Of a stretch of 64,000 bases of DNA, positions 51,165 to 59,155 are shown one piece after another. The stretch lies in assembly GCA_018694835.1 (NCBI GenBank), contig JABHOG010000007.1, positions 1 to 64,000 on the forward strand, read 5' to 3'. Origin of the DNA: Planctomycetota bacterium. GTDB lineage: Bacteria; Planctomycetota; UBA8108; UBA1146. The number at the start of each line of letters is the position of its first letter. The stretch's first letter is position 1. Below the pieces are notes generated by a model. It saw only the letters and a list, made by a program, of their open reading frames with translations, searched no databases and had not been told where the DNA came from. The translations under genes were made by a program, and so were the position numbers.

Positions 51165-51611
51165 ATGACCGATGGAAATCACCAAAATCAGCCAACTGCG
51201 CAAGATTACTGGCCCTTACAACTTCCCATCGTGGTGGCCTGGGGTGACATGGATGCCCTCGGCCATGTCAATAACACCCGATTCTTGCGCTGGTTCGAGG
51301 ATGCCCGTTTCGAGGTGTTTCAGCGCATCGGATCGAGAGAACTGGGTCCTCACACCGGCAGCGGGCCGATCCTCGCCCGGGTCGAGTGCATCTTTCGCAG
51401 CCCGGTCCAGCATCCCGACACCGTCACCTCGATGATCCGGGCCTCCGACATCGGCACCGATCGGTACACCCTGGAACATCGCCTCGAGTCGCAACAACAG
51501 GGCAAGGTGGTCGCTCTGGGCACTTCCCGCATCGTCGAGATCGATTATCGAACAGGCGAAAAGGTCGCCCTCAGTGATGAGGTGCGGGCCCAACTCGCAG
51601 AACTGCGCTGA
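51165..51611 (+). CDS. 4-hydroxybenzoyl-CoA-type (hotdog) acyl-CoA thioesterase
   Basis: A 148-residue hotdog-fold enzyme that hydrolyses acyl-CoA. The YbgC/4HBT motif VAWGDMDALGHVNNTRFLRW contains the catalytic Asp, followed by ARFEVFQRIG and RVECIFRSPV. GGGAG lies 7 nt before ATG 51165. It is convergent with the SDR gene, whose stop codon is adjacent. A role in releasing acyl chains in the surrounding lipid cluster is inferred. Confidence 0.92.
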   Translation: MTDGNHQNQPTAQDYWPLQLPIVVAWGDMDALGHVNNTRFLRWFEDARFEVFQRIGSRELGPHTGSGPILARVECIFRSPVQHPDTVTSMIRASDIGTDRYTLEHRLESQQQGKVVALGTSRIVEIDYRTGEKVALSDEVRAQLAELR

Positions 51612-52475
51612 TCAACAGTCCGGGAACATCGATCCGGGACCATCCAAGAATAGATCTGGCAGTGGTGCGACCCCCTCGACAGTGGCATAGGAATCGGGAT
51701 CGACTCCCCGCTCTCGCAGCACATCCTCGTCGATGAAGAAGTTACCGGTGACCTCTGCTGGATCTCGCTCGACGATGGCGTGCAGGGCATCGGCGACGAT
51801 TTCGGGCCTGCGCGTCGCTCTGCGATCCATTCCCGGAATCAACCGTAGTGCTTCGGTGTCGATGACGGTACGGGGCCAAAGACCGTTGACCGCGATACCG
51901 AGCGGTTTCAGTTCTTCACTCATCCCGAGCACGCACAGACTCATCCCATACTTGGAGATGGTGTAGGCGGTATGCCGCGCAAACCAGACCGGTCGCAGCG
52001 AGAGCGGCGGCGAGAGATTCACCACGTGTGCTCCATCGCCATGACTCATCGCTTCGATGGCGGCCCGGGTGAAGGTGTAGGTTCCTCTCACATTGACATC
52101 GAACATCAGATCGACTCGCTTCATCGGAGTCTGGCTCACCGGAGTCAGGGAGATGGCGCTGGCATTGTTGACCAGGATGTCGATTCTGCCGAAGCGATCC
52201 ACCGCCGCGGCGACCGCTGCCTCGACCAGTTCATCGTCGCGAATATCCATCTTGACGGCGAGCGCTTCACCGCCAGCATCCTCGACCATCTTCGCCGTCT
52301 CGTGAATCGTTCCAGGCAGTTGTGGATGAGGCTGGTCCGTCTTCGCCGCGATCACCACCTTGGCCCCGTCTCGCGCGGCACGCAGGGCGATCGCACGGCC
52401 GATTCCACGACTTCCTCCCGAGATCATCATCACCTTGCCCGCCAGCGGCGTGGCTGGAGAAGATTGAGGATTCAA
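51612..52475 (-). CDS. HSDL2-like short-chain dehydrogenase
   Basis: A 287-residue SDR starting at TTG 52475 (AGGAGGTGCGTC upstream) that overlaps the crotonase stop (TTGA). The nucleotide loop is ISGGSRGIGRA, then NNAS and the catalytic YTISK. The segment IAAKTDQPHPQLPGTIHETA is diagnostic of the hydroxysteroid dehydrogenase-like 2 (HSDL2) group, linked to fatty-acid or sterol metabolism in eukaryotes; the bacterial substrate is not established. It is co-transcribed with the enoyl-CoA hydratase. Confidence 0.92.
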   Translation of the reverse strand: MNPQSSPATPLAGKVMMISGGSRGIGRAIALRAARDGAKVVIAAKTDQPHPQLPGTIHETAKMVEDAGGEALAVKMDIRDDELVEAAVAAAVDRFGRIDILVNNASAISLTPVSQTPMKRVDLMFDVNVRGTYTFTRAAIEAMSHGDGAHVVNLSPPLSLRPVWFARHTAYTISKYGMSLCVLGMSEELKPLGIAVNGLWPRTVIDTEALRLIPGMDRRATRRPEIVADALHAIVERDPAEVTGNFFIDEDVLRERGVDPDSYATVEGVAPLPDLFLDGPGSMFPDC

Positions 52476-53290
52476 GACGCACCTCCTGTCGCTGATCTGT
52501 AATTGGGCGGTCGCTTCTCGATGAAAGCCTGTACCCCCTCGGAAAACTCGGTTCCTGCGGCACATTCTCCGAAGGAGAGTGCCTCCGCTTCCAGTACTTG
52601 CTCCAGCGTACCGCTGTCGTCACGAAGAAGCTTGCGCGTACGACCGAGAGCCTCTGTCGGTCCATTGGCCAGTTGCGTGCAAACTCGCATCGTTTCTTCC
52701 TCCAGTTGGTCCCGATCGACCGCACGAGCGAAGAGTCCCCAGGAACAGGCGGTGTCTCCATCGATGCGCTCGTTGAGCAGTGCCAGTTGCATCGCTCGCT
52801 GACGACCGATCAAGCGCTGCAGTTGATAGGTCGATCCTCCGTCGGGACTGGTGCCGATGCCGGTGTAGGCGAGGGTGATCTTGCTGTCGCTGGCGCAGAT
52901 CACCAGGTCGCACGCCAGCGCCAGACTCAAGCCGAATCCAGCACACGCACCGTGTACCTGAGCCACCACCGGAATCGCCAGCCGATCGATGGCGAGGATG
53001 GTGCGATGTACCGAGCGAATCTCCTCGGCGACCACCTCACGCCGCTGATCCGGATCGGTACAACTGGCAAACATGCCGGCAAACCATCGTAGATCGCCGC
53101 CAGCCATGAAGCCGCGCCCCGCTCCCGTCAGTCGAAGCACCCGGATCGCCCGATTCTCAGCGGCCTCGGTGAGCACTGCCTCCAGTTCCTCGACCATCGT
53201 CCCGTCGAGGGAGTTCAAATGACCGGGCCGTTGCAGTGTCAGGGTGGCCAGGCCGCTGGCGTCTGGGCCTTCCCACTGGAGCGTTTCCAT
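52472..53290 (-). CDS. Enoyl-CoA hydratase/isomerase family protein
   Basis: A 272-residue crotonase. The oxyanion-hole segments are RGFMAGGDLRWF and GACAGFGLSLALACD. The second catalytic position reads YTGIGTSPDGGS, with Asp where classical hydratases have Glu, as in PaaG-type isomerases/hydratases. It would hydrate or isomerise an enoyl-CoA after FadE or act on an aromatic/alicyclic CoA ester. It is followed by the SDR with a TTGA overlap. Confidence 0.92.
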   Translation of the reverse strand: METLQWEGPDASGLATLTLQRPGHLNSLDGTMVEELEAVLTEAAENRAIRVLRLTGAGRGFMAGGDLRWFAGMFASCTDPDQRREVVAEEIRSVHRTILAIDRLAIPVVAQVHGACAGFGLSLALACDLVICASDSKITLAYTGIGTSPDGGSTYQLQRLIGRQRAMQLALLNERIDGDTACSWGLFARAVDRDQLEEETMRVCTQLANGPTEALGRTRKLLRDDSGTLEQVLEAEALSFGECAAGTEFSEGVQAFIEKRPPNYRSATGGAS

Positions 53291-53411
53291 CTATTTCTTC
53301 CTCTCACCGGTGCACTTCATCCGACTTCAAAGCTCCTCATCGGACCTCATCCGCCTCATGGGGGCGCATGGTGCTGTCCAGGATCCCACAGCACAAGACA
53401 AGGGTAGATGG

Positions 53412-53425
53412 CGAACAGATGTTCG
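53412..53425 (+). promoter_or_regulatory. LexA (SOS) box upstream of dinB
   Basis: CGAACAGATGTTCG has perfect CGAAC/GTTCG half-sites around four bases. TATCCT follows at 53427-53432 as a possible -10, so LexA bound here would block the promoter. It lies 61 bp before the GTG start of dinB, closely matching the spacing at lexA. Confidence 0.88.
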
Positions 53426-53486
53426 CTATCCTGTCCCACCCCGCTTGTCGCCCAGAAAGAAAAGAGCAAGAAAAGAAAGGACGCCC

Positions 53487-54812
53487 GTGTCGACCCCGTT
53501 CTCTCCCTCCATCTCTCCCTCCATCTCTCCCTCGATGACTCCTCGCCCGCTGATCCTCCACCTCGACATCGATGCCTTCTTCGCCTCGGTCGAACAGTTG
53601 CGGAATCCGCGACTCGCCGGACAGCCGGTGGCCGTCGGCAGTGGAGTCATCGCTTCCTGTTCGTACGAAGCGAGGGAGCACGGGTTGAAGGCGGGGATGC
53701 CACTCGGCCAGGCGCTCCGAAAATGTCCACCACTGGTGATCGTACGTGGTCACGAATCGATCTACCGCTGTTACGCCACTCGAATGTTCGAGATCTGCCA
53801 CAACTGGTCGCCACTGGTGGAAGAGCACCTCGACGAAGCGTACTGCGATCTGACTGGAACCGAACGAATCTATCCGGACCCCGCCAAAGAAATCGCCCGG
53901 CTACGCGCCCAGATTCATTCCACGACCGGACTGACCGTCACGGCGGGACTCGGTCGTAACCGGATGTTCGCTCGACTCATCGGCAAGTTTCATAAACCGG
54001 ACGGGCTCGGCTATCTGGAGCCGGAACAAGAGGAAGCCTTGCTCCTACGATTACCGGTGGAGAACTTACCCGGGGTGGGTCCTCGTACCGTAGAGATCCT
54101 CGCGAATCTCGGCATCGAGAAGGTTGAACAATTGCGCGAGCTCTCGCGCTCGGCTCTCGCCGGACTCCTCGGGCGAAACGGTGAGGCCCTGTACGAGCGC
54201 TGCCGAGGCGAAGATCATCGGCCCCTCGGTGGTCGCGAGATTCCACGATCGATCCAGCGTGGGACCTCCTTCGACGAGGACGTCTCCTGCCCTCGCACTC
54301 TCGATGCGATGATCGAATATCTGGCAGAACGAGCCGCCAGGAACCTGCGTCAGAGAGGCCTGGAAGCGGGAGGGATTTCGCTCCAGATTGCTCATAGTGA
54401 TCACCGCCGCGATCGTCGCCGCATCGTGCTGTCCCCTCCCACCGCCCTCGACCCTTCCATCATCCGGACCGCTCTGGCACTGCGCCGCTCGATGGAGGGG
54501 CGTCGCACCGCCATCCGCTTCGTCGGGATCCAGCTCGACCGCATCCGCCTCGCCGCCACATTTCAGCAGGGAGACCTGTTCGCCACCGATCTCGACACCC
54601 CACAGACAGATCCACAGACAAATCAGCGCTGGAAACGGATCCTCGAGCAAGTCGATCAAATCCGCATGCGCCACGGCCATGGAGCCTTACTTCGAGGCAG
54701 CGCCCTGGCGCTACAGTGCGGCGACAACAGTGACGCCGAGAAAAGGGGCCGTGTCGGTCTCGAACGAGATCGACACGGACTCATCCTGCGCACCTCGTGC
54801 CTGACCCGCTGA
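53487..54812 (+). CDS. dinB: DNA polymerase IV (Y family)
   Basis: A translesion polymerase of 441 residues from GTG 53487, which has AAAGGA upstream. ATG 53535 begins closer to the conserved core but sits in a CT-rich repeat without a ribosome site. Catalytic residues lie in ILHLDIDAFFASVEQ and EEHLDEAYCDLTG; the HhH region is ENLPGVGPRTVEILANLGI, and the little-finger domain follows. The extra N-terminal residues (FSPSISPSISPSM) come from a 12-bp repeat, TCTCCCTCCATC, at 53502-53537. An SOS box precedes the gene, so it is damage-inducible. Confidence 0.95.
   Translation: MSTPFSPSISPSISPSMTPRPLILHLDIDAFFASVEQLRNPRLAGQPVAVGSGVIASCSYEAREHGLKAGMPLGQALRKCPPLVIVRGHESIYRCYATRMFEICHNWSPLVEEHLDEAYCDLTGTERIYPDPAKEIARLRAQIHSTTGLTVTAGLGRNRMFARLIGKFHKPDGLGYLEPEQEEALLLRLPVENLPGVGPRTVEILANLGIEKVEQLRELSRSALAGLLGRNGEALYERCRGEDHRPLGGREIPRSIQRGTSFDEDVSCPRTLDAMIEYLAERAARNLRQRGLEAGGISLQIAHSDHRRDRRRIVLSPPTALDPSIIRTALALRRSMEGRRTAIRFVGIQLDRIRLAATFQQGDLFATDLDTPQTDPQTNQRWKRILEQVDQIRMRHGHGALLRGSALALQCGDNSDAEKRGRVGLERDRHGLILRTSCLTR
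54749..54778. repeat. 30-nt palindrome in dinB 3' end
   Basis: CCGTGTCG-G-TCTCG-AA-CGAGA-T-CGACACGG is self-complementary apart from a G-T pair and a 2-nt centre. It lies about 35 bp before the dinB stop, inside the coding sequence. No U-run follows. It could be a transcription pause, an mRNA stability element or a mobile palindrome remnant. Confidence 0.6.
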
Positions 54813-54829
54813 CAACGGTTACCATGCGG

Positions 54830-54914
54830 CACTCGACACTCGACACTCGAACCATCTTCGCTGGAACCCACTGCGCTGCGACCATCGGGCTCCAGCAGCA
54901 TCGGACTCCAGCAG
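54830..54914. repeat. Two small tandem repeats in dinB-nitrilase gap
   Basis: CACTCGA is repeated three times at 54830-54850, and CATCGGRCTCCAGCAG twice at 54883-54914. Both lie in the 130-bp gap before the nitrilase-family gene, whose ribosome site (GGAGGAACTCG) follows at about 54934. Confidence 0.85.
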
Positions 54915-54942
54915 TAGGAGTACCCGTCACCGGAGGAACTCG

Positions 54943-55962
54943 ATGACCTACTATGCTGCGTGCTGCCAGACCGATCAGCCAAACCCGCGCGATCGGGAAC
55001 AGATGGCCGACAACACGACTCGTATCATCGAGCAACTGGAACAGGCCGTGATCGGCTACCGCCCCTTTCATGATGTGAAACTGGTGGTCTTTCCCGAGTT
55101 CGCTCATGCGGCACCGATCTACGAGAGTGCCGAGGAGTTGAGCGAGAAGTTAGCGGTCGAGTTCCCCAATCGCCACACCGATCGTCTCGCCGACGCTGCC
55201 CGCAAGCATGGCGTGTGGATCCAGAGCGGTTCCTTCCTCGAGGTCGATCCGCGCTGGACCGATGCCCTCTTCAACTCCACCGTACTGATCTCGCCCGAGG
55301 GTGAAATCGTCAGTCGCTATCGAAAGGTCAATCCGTGGATCCCGTGGGAGGTTCACACCAGCCCCCACGACATCGAGGGATACGATGAGGATCTCTTTCC
55401 CGTCACCGAGACGGAGATCGGAAAACTCGGTGTCGCCACCTGCTACGACTGGCTCTTTCCAGAGACCTGCAGAGAACTGACCCTCGGCGGTGCCGAGGTA
55501 CTGATTCGCATCAGCGCCTACATGGATCCGTGGGGAGCTTCCGAGCCGATGGACTGGTGGACGGTGATCAATCGTTGCCGTGCCATCGAAAACCTGGCAG
55601 CGGTGGTCGCCTGTAACCAGGGAGCCTCAGCGAGTCATTACCCACCTTTCTCCTGGCCCGGTGCCAGCATGATCATCGATCCAGACGGTCGAATCCTGGC
55701 CCAGGCTCCCACCGGACCGGGACAGGCGACGGTGGTCGCTCCCGTTTCCCTCGACAACATCCGGCAACAGCGGCGGAGACGCTCCGGCCATGCGATGCCT
55801 GCACATCTGAGGTCCTCGGCCTACCCGCTCCAGCGGCAGGAAATCTTCCCACCGCAGATCTTCCCACCGCAGATCTTCCCCCCGCAATCTTCCCATCGAT
55901 CTCCCTCGATCGAATCTCTCGAGCAAAGTATCGAGGAGGCGAAGAAGCGGATCGGCTGGTAG
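54943..55962 (+). CDS. Nitrilase-superfamily carbon-nitrogen hydrolase with repeat tail
   Basis: A 339-residue amidohydrolase with the Glu-Lys-Cys triad: E in VVFPEFAHAA, K in RYRKVNPWIP and nucleophile C in GVATCYDWLFPE. It is probably an amidase or N-carbamoyl hydrolase rather than a true nitrilase; the substrate is unknown. The last 50 residues leave the fold and contain three QIFPP repeats followed by a short helix (SLEQSIEEAKKRI). CGGAGGAACTCG precedes the ATG at 54943. The exporter operon begins 75 bp downstream. Confidence 0.88.
   Translation: MTYYAACCQTDQPNPRDREQMADNTTRIIEQLEQAVIGYRPFHDVKLVVFPEFAHAAPIYESAEELSEKLAVEFPNRHTDRLADAARKHGVWIQSGSFLEVDPRWTDALFNSTVLISPEGEIVSRYRKVNPWIPWEVHTSPHDIEGYDEDLFPVTETEIGKLGVATCYDWLFPETCRELTLGGAEVLIRISAYMDPWGASEPMDWWTVINRCRAIENLAAVVACNQGASASHYPPFSWPGASMIIDPDGRILAQAPTGPGQATVVAPVSLDNIRQQRRRRSGHAMPAHLRSSAYPLQRQEIFPPQIFPPQIFPPQSSHRSPSIESLEQSIEEAKKRIGW
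55840..55884 (+). repeat. Three 15-bp tandem repeats in nitrilase-family gene
   Basis: The unit CAGATCTTCCCACCG, with GAA replacing CAG in the first copy, is repeated three times in frame and encodes (E/Q)IFPP near the C-terminus. It is the same unit length as the arrays in hutU and truD but unrelated in sequence. Confidence 0.92.
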
Positions 55963-56037
55963 AAATGCTGGAAAGTGCTCCTCGCTCTGGCATCCTGCCC
56001 CTTCATTCTCCAGTCCCCCTCACACTATGAGGTTGTG

Positions 56038-57240
56038 ATGACCGACCCTGACACCACACCCGCCGCCGGCGGTGAATCACCCAGGCATGATCTTTCTCGA
56101 CTGAAGATCGATCGAACCCCCCGTACCCCAAGTTCTCGCTGGCCGATCCTGCTGCCGTTGATGCTGATCGTCGGTTACATCGCCTGGAAAGAGATCCCTT
56201 CCCGCGTCCCATCACAGGACCCGGAGGTGATCACCAGTCGAGTGCAACGACGAGGTGGAGCCAGCGACCGCACGGGAGTCGCATCGAATGGTTACATCGT
56301 GCCGCGAAGGCGAGCATCCCTCTCCACCGATATTCCCGGCAGACTCATCGAGATGAATGTCGAGGAGGGTACCCGGGTCCAGCGAGGAGATGTTGTGGCG
56401 CGCCTCGACAGTCGAGAGTTGCAGGCTTCGCTGGCCCGGCTCGAGGCAGAGCGCGACGGCGGCCTGGCCGAGGAGGAGCGGGCTCGCCTCGCTCTCGAGC
56501 GGCAGCAGTCTCTCTCCAGTACCGATGATCTGTCGCGCTCTGAACTCGATACGGCCCGGGCCACCGCACGAGCCGCCAGTGCGAGGGTCGCTTCACTGGA
56601 GGCTTCCATCTCCGAGATCGAGACCCGCATCGACAAGTCGACCGTCTATGCACCCTTCTCCGGGGTGGTGGTCGAAAAGAACGCCGAGGTGGGTGAGGTG
56701 GTTTCCTCCATCGGCGGAGGGGCCAACGCACGTGGCTCGGTCGCCACGCTGGTCGATTTCGACACTCTCGAGGTACAGATCGAACTGGCCCAGACCACCC
56801 TCGATGCCGCTCGTATCGGTGCGCCGGTTCTGATCTACCTCGACGCCTATCCTCAACAGGGATACCGCGGTCGAATTCGTCAGGTCTGGCCCACTGCGAA
56901 CCGCTCGAAGGCGACGGTCGAACTGCGGGCAGAGTTCATCGATCGGGATGAAAAACTGATCCCAGAACTGGGAGTTCGAGTCGTCTTCGTTCCAGAATCG
57001 GAAGCGAACCCGACCCCACCACAGGTACTGCTCCCGAAGAAAGCGCTGCTCCAGTCGGAGTCACCTACTGTCATGGTCGTTCGCAATGGAATCATCGAAG
57101 TCCGGACCATCACATTGAGGGATGATCTCGGAGATGACCTCATCGAGGTGGGATCTGGCCTCATCGGAGGCGAAACGGTGGTGATCGATCCCGATCCCAC
57201 ACTGAAATCTGGCGACCGCGTTCAGGTGAGGAGACCCTAG
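56038..57240 (+). CDS. HlyD/MacA-type periplasmic adaptor
   Basis: A 400-residue membrane-fusion protein. One N-terminal membrane helix (WPILLPLMLIVGYIAW, residues 35-50) is followed by a lipoyl half-motif (PGRLIEMNVEEGTRVQRGDV), a helical hairpin (SLARLEAERDGGLAEEERAR ... ASLEASISEIETRI), the second lipoyl half (STVYAPFSGVVVEKNAEVGE) and a beta-barrel domain. It links the FtsX-type permeases to an outer-membrane channel. GAGG lies 6 nt before ATG 56038. The ATPase gene starts immediately at the stop codon. Confidence 0.92.
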   Translation: MTDPDTTPAAGGESPRHDLSRLKIDRTPRTPSSRWPILLPLMLIVGYIAWKEIPSRVPSQDPEVITSRVQRRGGASDRTGVASNGYIVPRRRASLSTDIPGRLIEMNVEEGTRVQRGDVVARLDSRELQASLARLEAERDGGLAEEERARLALERQQSLSSTDDLSRSELDTARATARAASARVASLEASISEIETRIDKSTVYAPFSGVVVEKNAEVGEVVSSIGGGANARGSVATLVDFDTLEVQIELAQTTLDAARIGAPVLIYLDAYPQQGYRGRIRQVWPTANRSKATVELRAEFIDRDEKLIPELGVRVVFVPESEANPTPPQVLLPKKALLQSESPTVMVVRNGIIEVRTITLRDDLGDDLIEVGSGLIGGETVVIDPDPTLKSGDRVQVRRP

Positions 57241-57936
57241 ATGCCCGACAAATTCATCACCCTGAACAATGTCAGCAAGAGTTACACCCGTGGAGGAGAA
57301 ACCCTCAAGGTTCTCGATCAACTCCAGCTGTCGATCGCTCGTGGCGATTTCGTGGCCCTGATGGGACCCAGCGGTTCGGGCAAGACCACCATCTTGAACC
57401 TGGTCGGAGGCCTCGATTCCTGCGACTCCGGATCGGTCCATGTCGCCGACTCGGAGGTCAGTGCGATGTCTCGCAGTGAACTCCCAGCCTGGCGATCTCG
57501 CCATGTCGGTTTCGTCTTCCAGTCCTTCAACTTGCTGCCGGTCCTGACCGCCCTCGAAAATGTCATGCTACCGCTACAACTGACCCCACTGTCCGCCGCC
57601 GAGCGGAAGAAACAGGCCGCATTTGCCCTCGACATCGTCGGCCTCTCGGATCGAGCATCGCATCGCCCCACTCAACTCTCCGGTGGGCAGGAGCAAAGGG
57701 TCGCCATCGCCAGGGCGATCGCCACCGACCCCGCCGTGATCATCGCCGATGAACCGACAGGAGATCTCGATCGCAGTAGTGCGGATGAAGTGCTGCAGAT
57801 TCTCAGCCGTCTCAACAGTGAACTGGACAAGACCATCCTGATGGTGACCCACGACCTGGTAGCGGCGAAGAAGGCCAAGAGATTGCTCGAACTGGACAAG
57901 GGGCTGCTGGTGGAAGACCAGCAGCAGGAGGCCTGA
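57241..57936 (+). CDS. MacB/LolD-type ABC ATPase
   Basis: A 231-residue ATPase. Walker A is GPSGSGKTT, the signature LSGGQEQRVAIARA, Walker B VIIADEPTGDLD, and the switch His is in MVTHD. The TGDLDRSS extension is typical of ATPases paired with FtsX/MacB permeases. It starts directly after the adaptor stop and is followed directly by the first permease (TGA then GTG), so all four genes are one operon. Confidence 0.95.
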   Translation: MPDKFITLNNVSKSYTRGGETLKVLDQLQLSIARGDFVALMGPSGSGKTTILNLVGGLDSCDSGSVHVADSEVSAMSRSELPAWRSRHVGFVFQSFNLLPVLTALENVMLPLQLTPLSAAERKKQAAFALDIVGLSDRASHRPTQLSGGQEQRVAIARAIATDPAVIIADEPTGDLDRSSADEVLQILSRLNSELDKTILMVTHDLVAAKKAKRLLELDKGLLVEDQQQEA

Positions 57937-59154
57937 GTGCAATTCCCCTTCCGACTGGCGATGCGCCACCTGATGGCGAGAAAGGCGCGAAATGGCCTGA
58001 CCGTCCTGGCCATCTCCATCGCCGTGTTCTTGCTTTGCTTCCTCATCGCCGTGGTGCAAGGGATGGAGGAGGGTATTCGGAGCGCGTCATCCCATCGCCT
58101 GGTGACCCAGTCTGCAGTCAGTCTATTTGTCGATCTTCCGACCTCATACCAGCAAAAGATCGACACCATCGATGGCGTGCACCTGACCACGAAGTTTCGC
58201 TGGTTTGGCGCCTACTACCAGGAACGGAAGAACTTCTTCGCCCAGTTCGCGGTAGATCATCCACGATTCCTCGACATGTACACCAAGGACATCGAGATCA
58301 TCGAAGCCGTGGGAGGAACGACCGGTCCGGCGGCAAGGGCTGCGGTACAGAAGGCGTTCTCCAGCGATCGCCGGGCGGCGATCATCGGGGTTGGCCTGCG
58401 AGATGGTGAACGATTCGGATTCCAGCTGGGAGACACGGTTCCATTGATTCCTTCCATCTACCCCCGTGCAGATGGAAACGCCTGGGAGTTCGTCATCGTC
58501 GGCATCTATCGGCCGCTCAAAGCTCGAATCCCCGACACCACGATGTACATCCGTGCGGACTACATCAACGAGGCTTTTGATAGCGGCGAGGCCCTCGGAA
58601 GTCGCGGAGCCGGAGTCTACTACGTCAACACTGAAGAGAGTGTCCCCATCGACCAGGTCGCCAAGGATATCGACGCGCTCTTTGCCAATGGTCCCCAGCG
58701 AACCCAGACCATCACCGAGGCTGCCTTTGCTTCTTTCTTTGTCTCCGCCATCGGCAACTTGCCGCTCTTTCTCGGCACCATCGGGGGAGCCGTTCTCTTC
58801 TCCATCTTCTTCTCGGTGGTCAACACCATGATGATCAGTGGAAGACAACGTCTCCAGGAATCTGGAATCTTGCAGGCTCTCGGATTCCGTCCCATCGTCA
58901 GCACCATGTTGCTGATCTGGGAAGGGTTGCTCATCTCCCTGCTCGGAGGAGGCATCGGCATCCTGCTGGCGTTGGCCACCGAAGGGAGTCTGATCCGGAT
59001 CTTCGCCCAGAACATCCAGAACTATCAGATCTCGGTACCGCTGATGTTGCTGGCGCTGGGCATCTCTGCGCTGCTGGGCATCGTTGCTGGATTAGCGGCG
59101 GGAATTCCGTTCCTCAGGTCGAGTCCGACCGATGCGTTGAGGAGTAGCGGATAA
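57937..59154 (+). CDS. FtsX/MacB-type permease 1
   Basis: A 405-residue permease starting at GTG 57937, directly behind the ATPase stop. One N-terminal helix (GLTVLAISIAVFLLCFLIAV), a periplasmic domain of about 220 residues and three C-terminal helices (LFSIFFSVVNTMMISG, LLIWEGLLISLLGGGIGIL, LLALGISALLGIVAGLAAG) form the mechanotransmission topology of MacB/LolCE. It ends in PTDALRSSG. It probably pairs with the next permease as a heterodimer. Confidence 0.92.
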   Translation: MQFPFRLAMRHLMARKARNGLTVLAISIAVFLLCFLIAVVQGMEEGIRSASSHRLVTQSAVSLFVDLPTSYQQKIDTIDGVHLTTKFRWFGAYYQERKNFFAQFAVDHPRFLDMYTKDIEIIEAVGGTTGPAARAAVQKAFSSDRRAAIIGVGLRDGERFGFQLGDTVPLIPSIYPRADGNAWEFVIVGIYRPLKARIPDTTMYIRADYINEAFDSGEALGSRGAGVYYVNTEESVPIDQVAKDIDALFANGPQRTQTITEAAFASFFVSAIGNLPLFLGTIGGAVLFSIFFSVVNTMMISGRQRLQESGILQALGFRPIVSTMLLIWEGLLISLLGGGIGILLALATEGSLIRIFAQNIQNYQISVPLMLLALGISALLGIVAGLAAGIPFLRSSPTDALRSSG

Positions 59155-59155
59155 G

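Noticed and set aside
53244..53486. Extended N-terminus of dinB
   Set aside because: It would place the SOS box and promoter inside the coding region; ribosome-site evidence favours GTG 53487.
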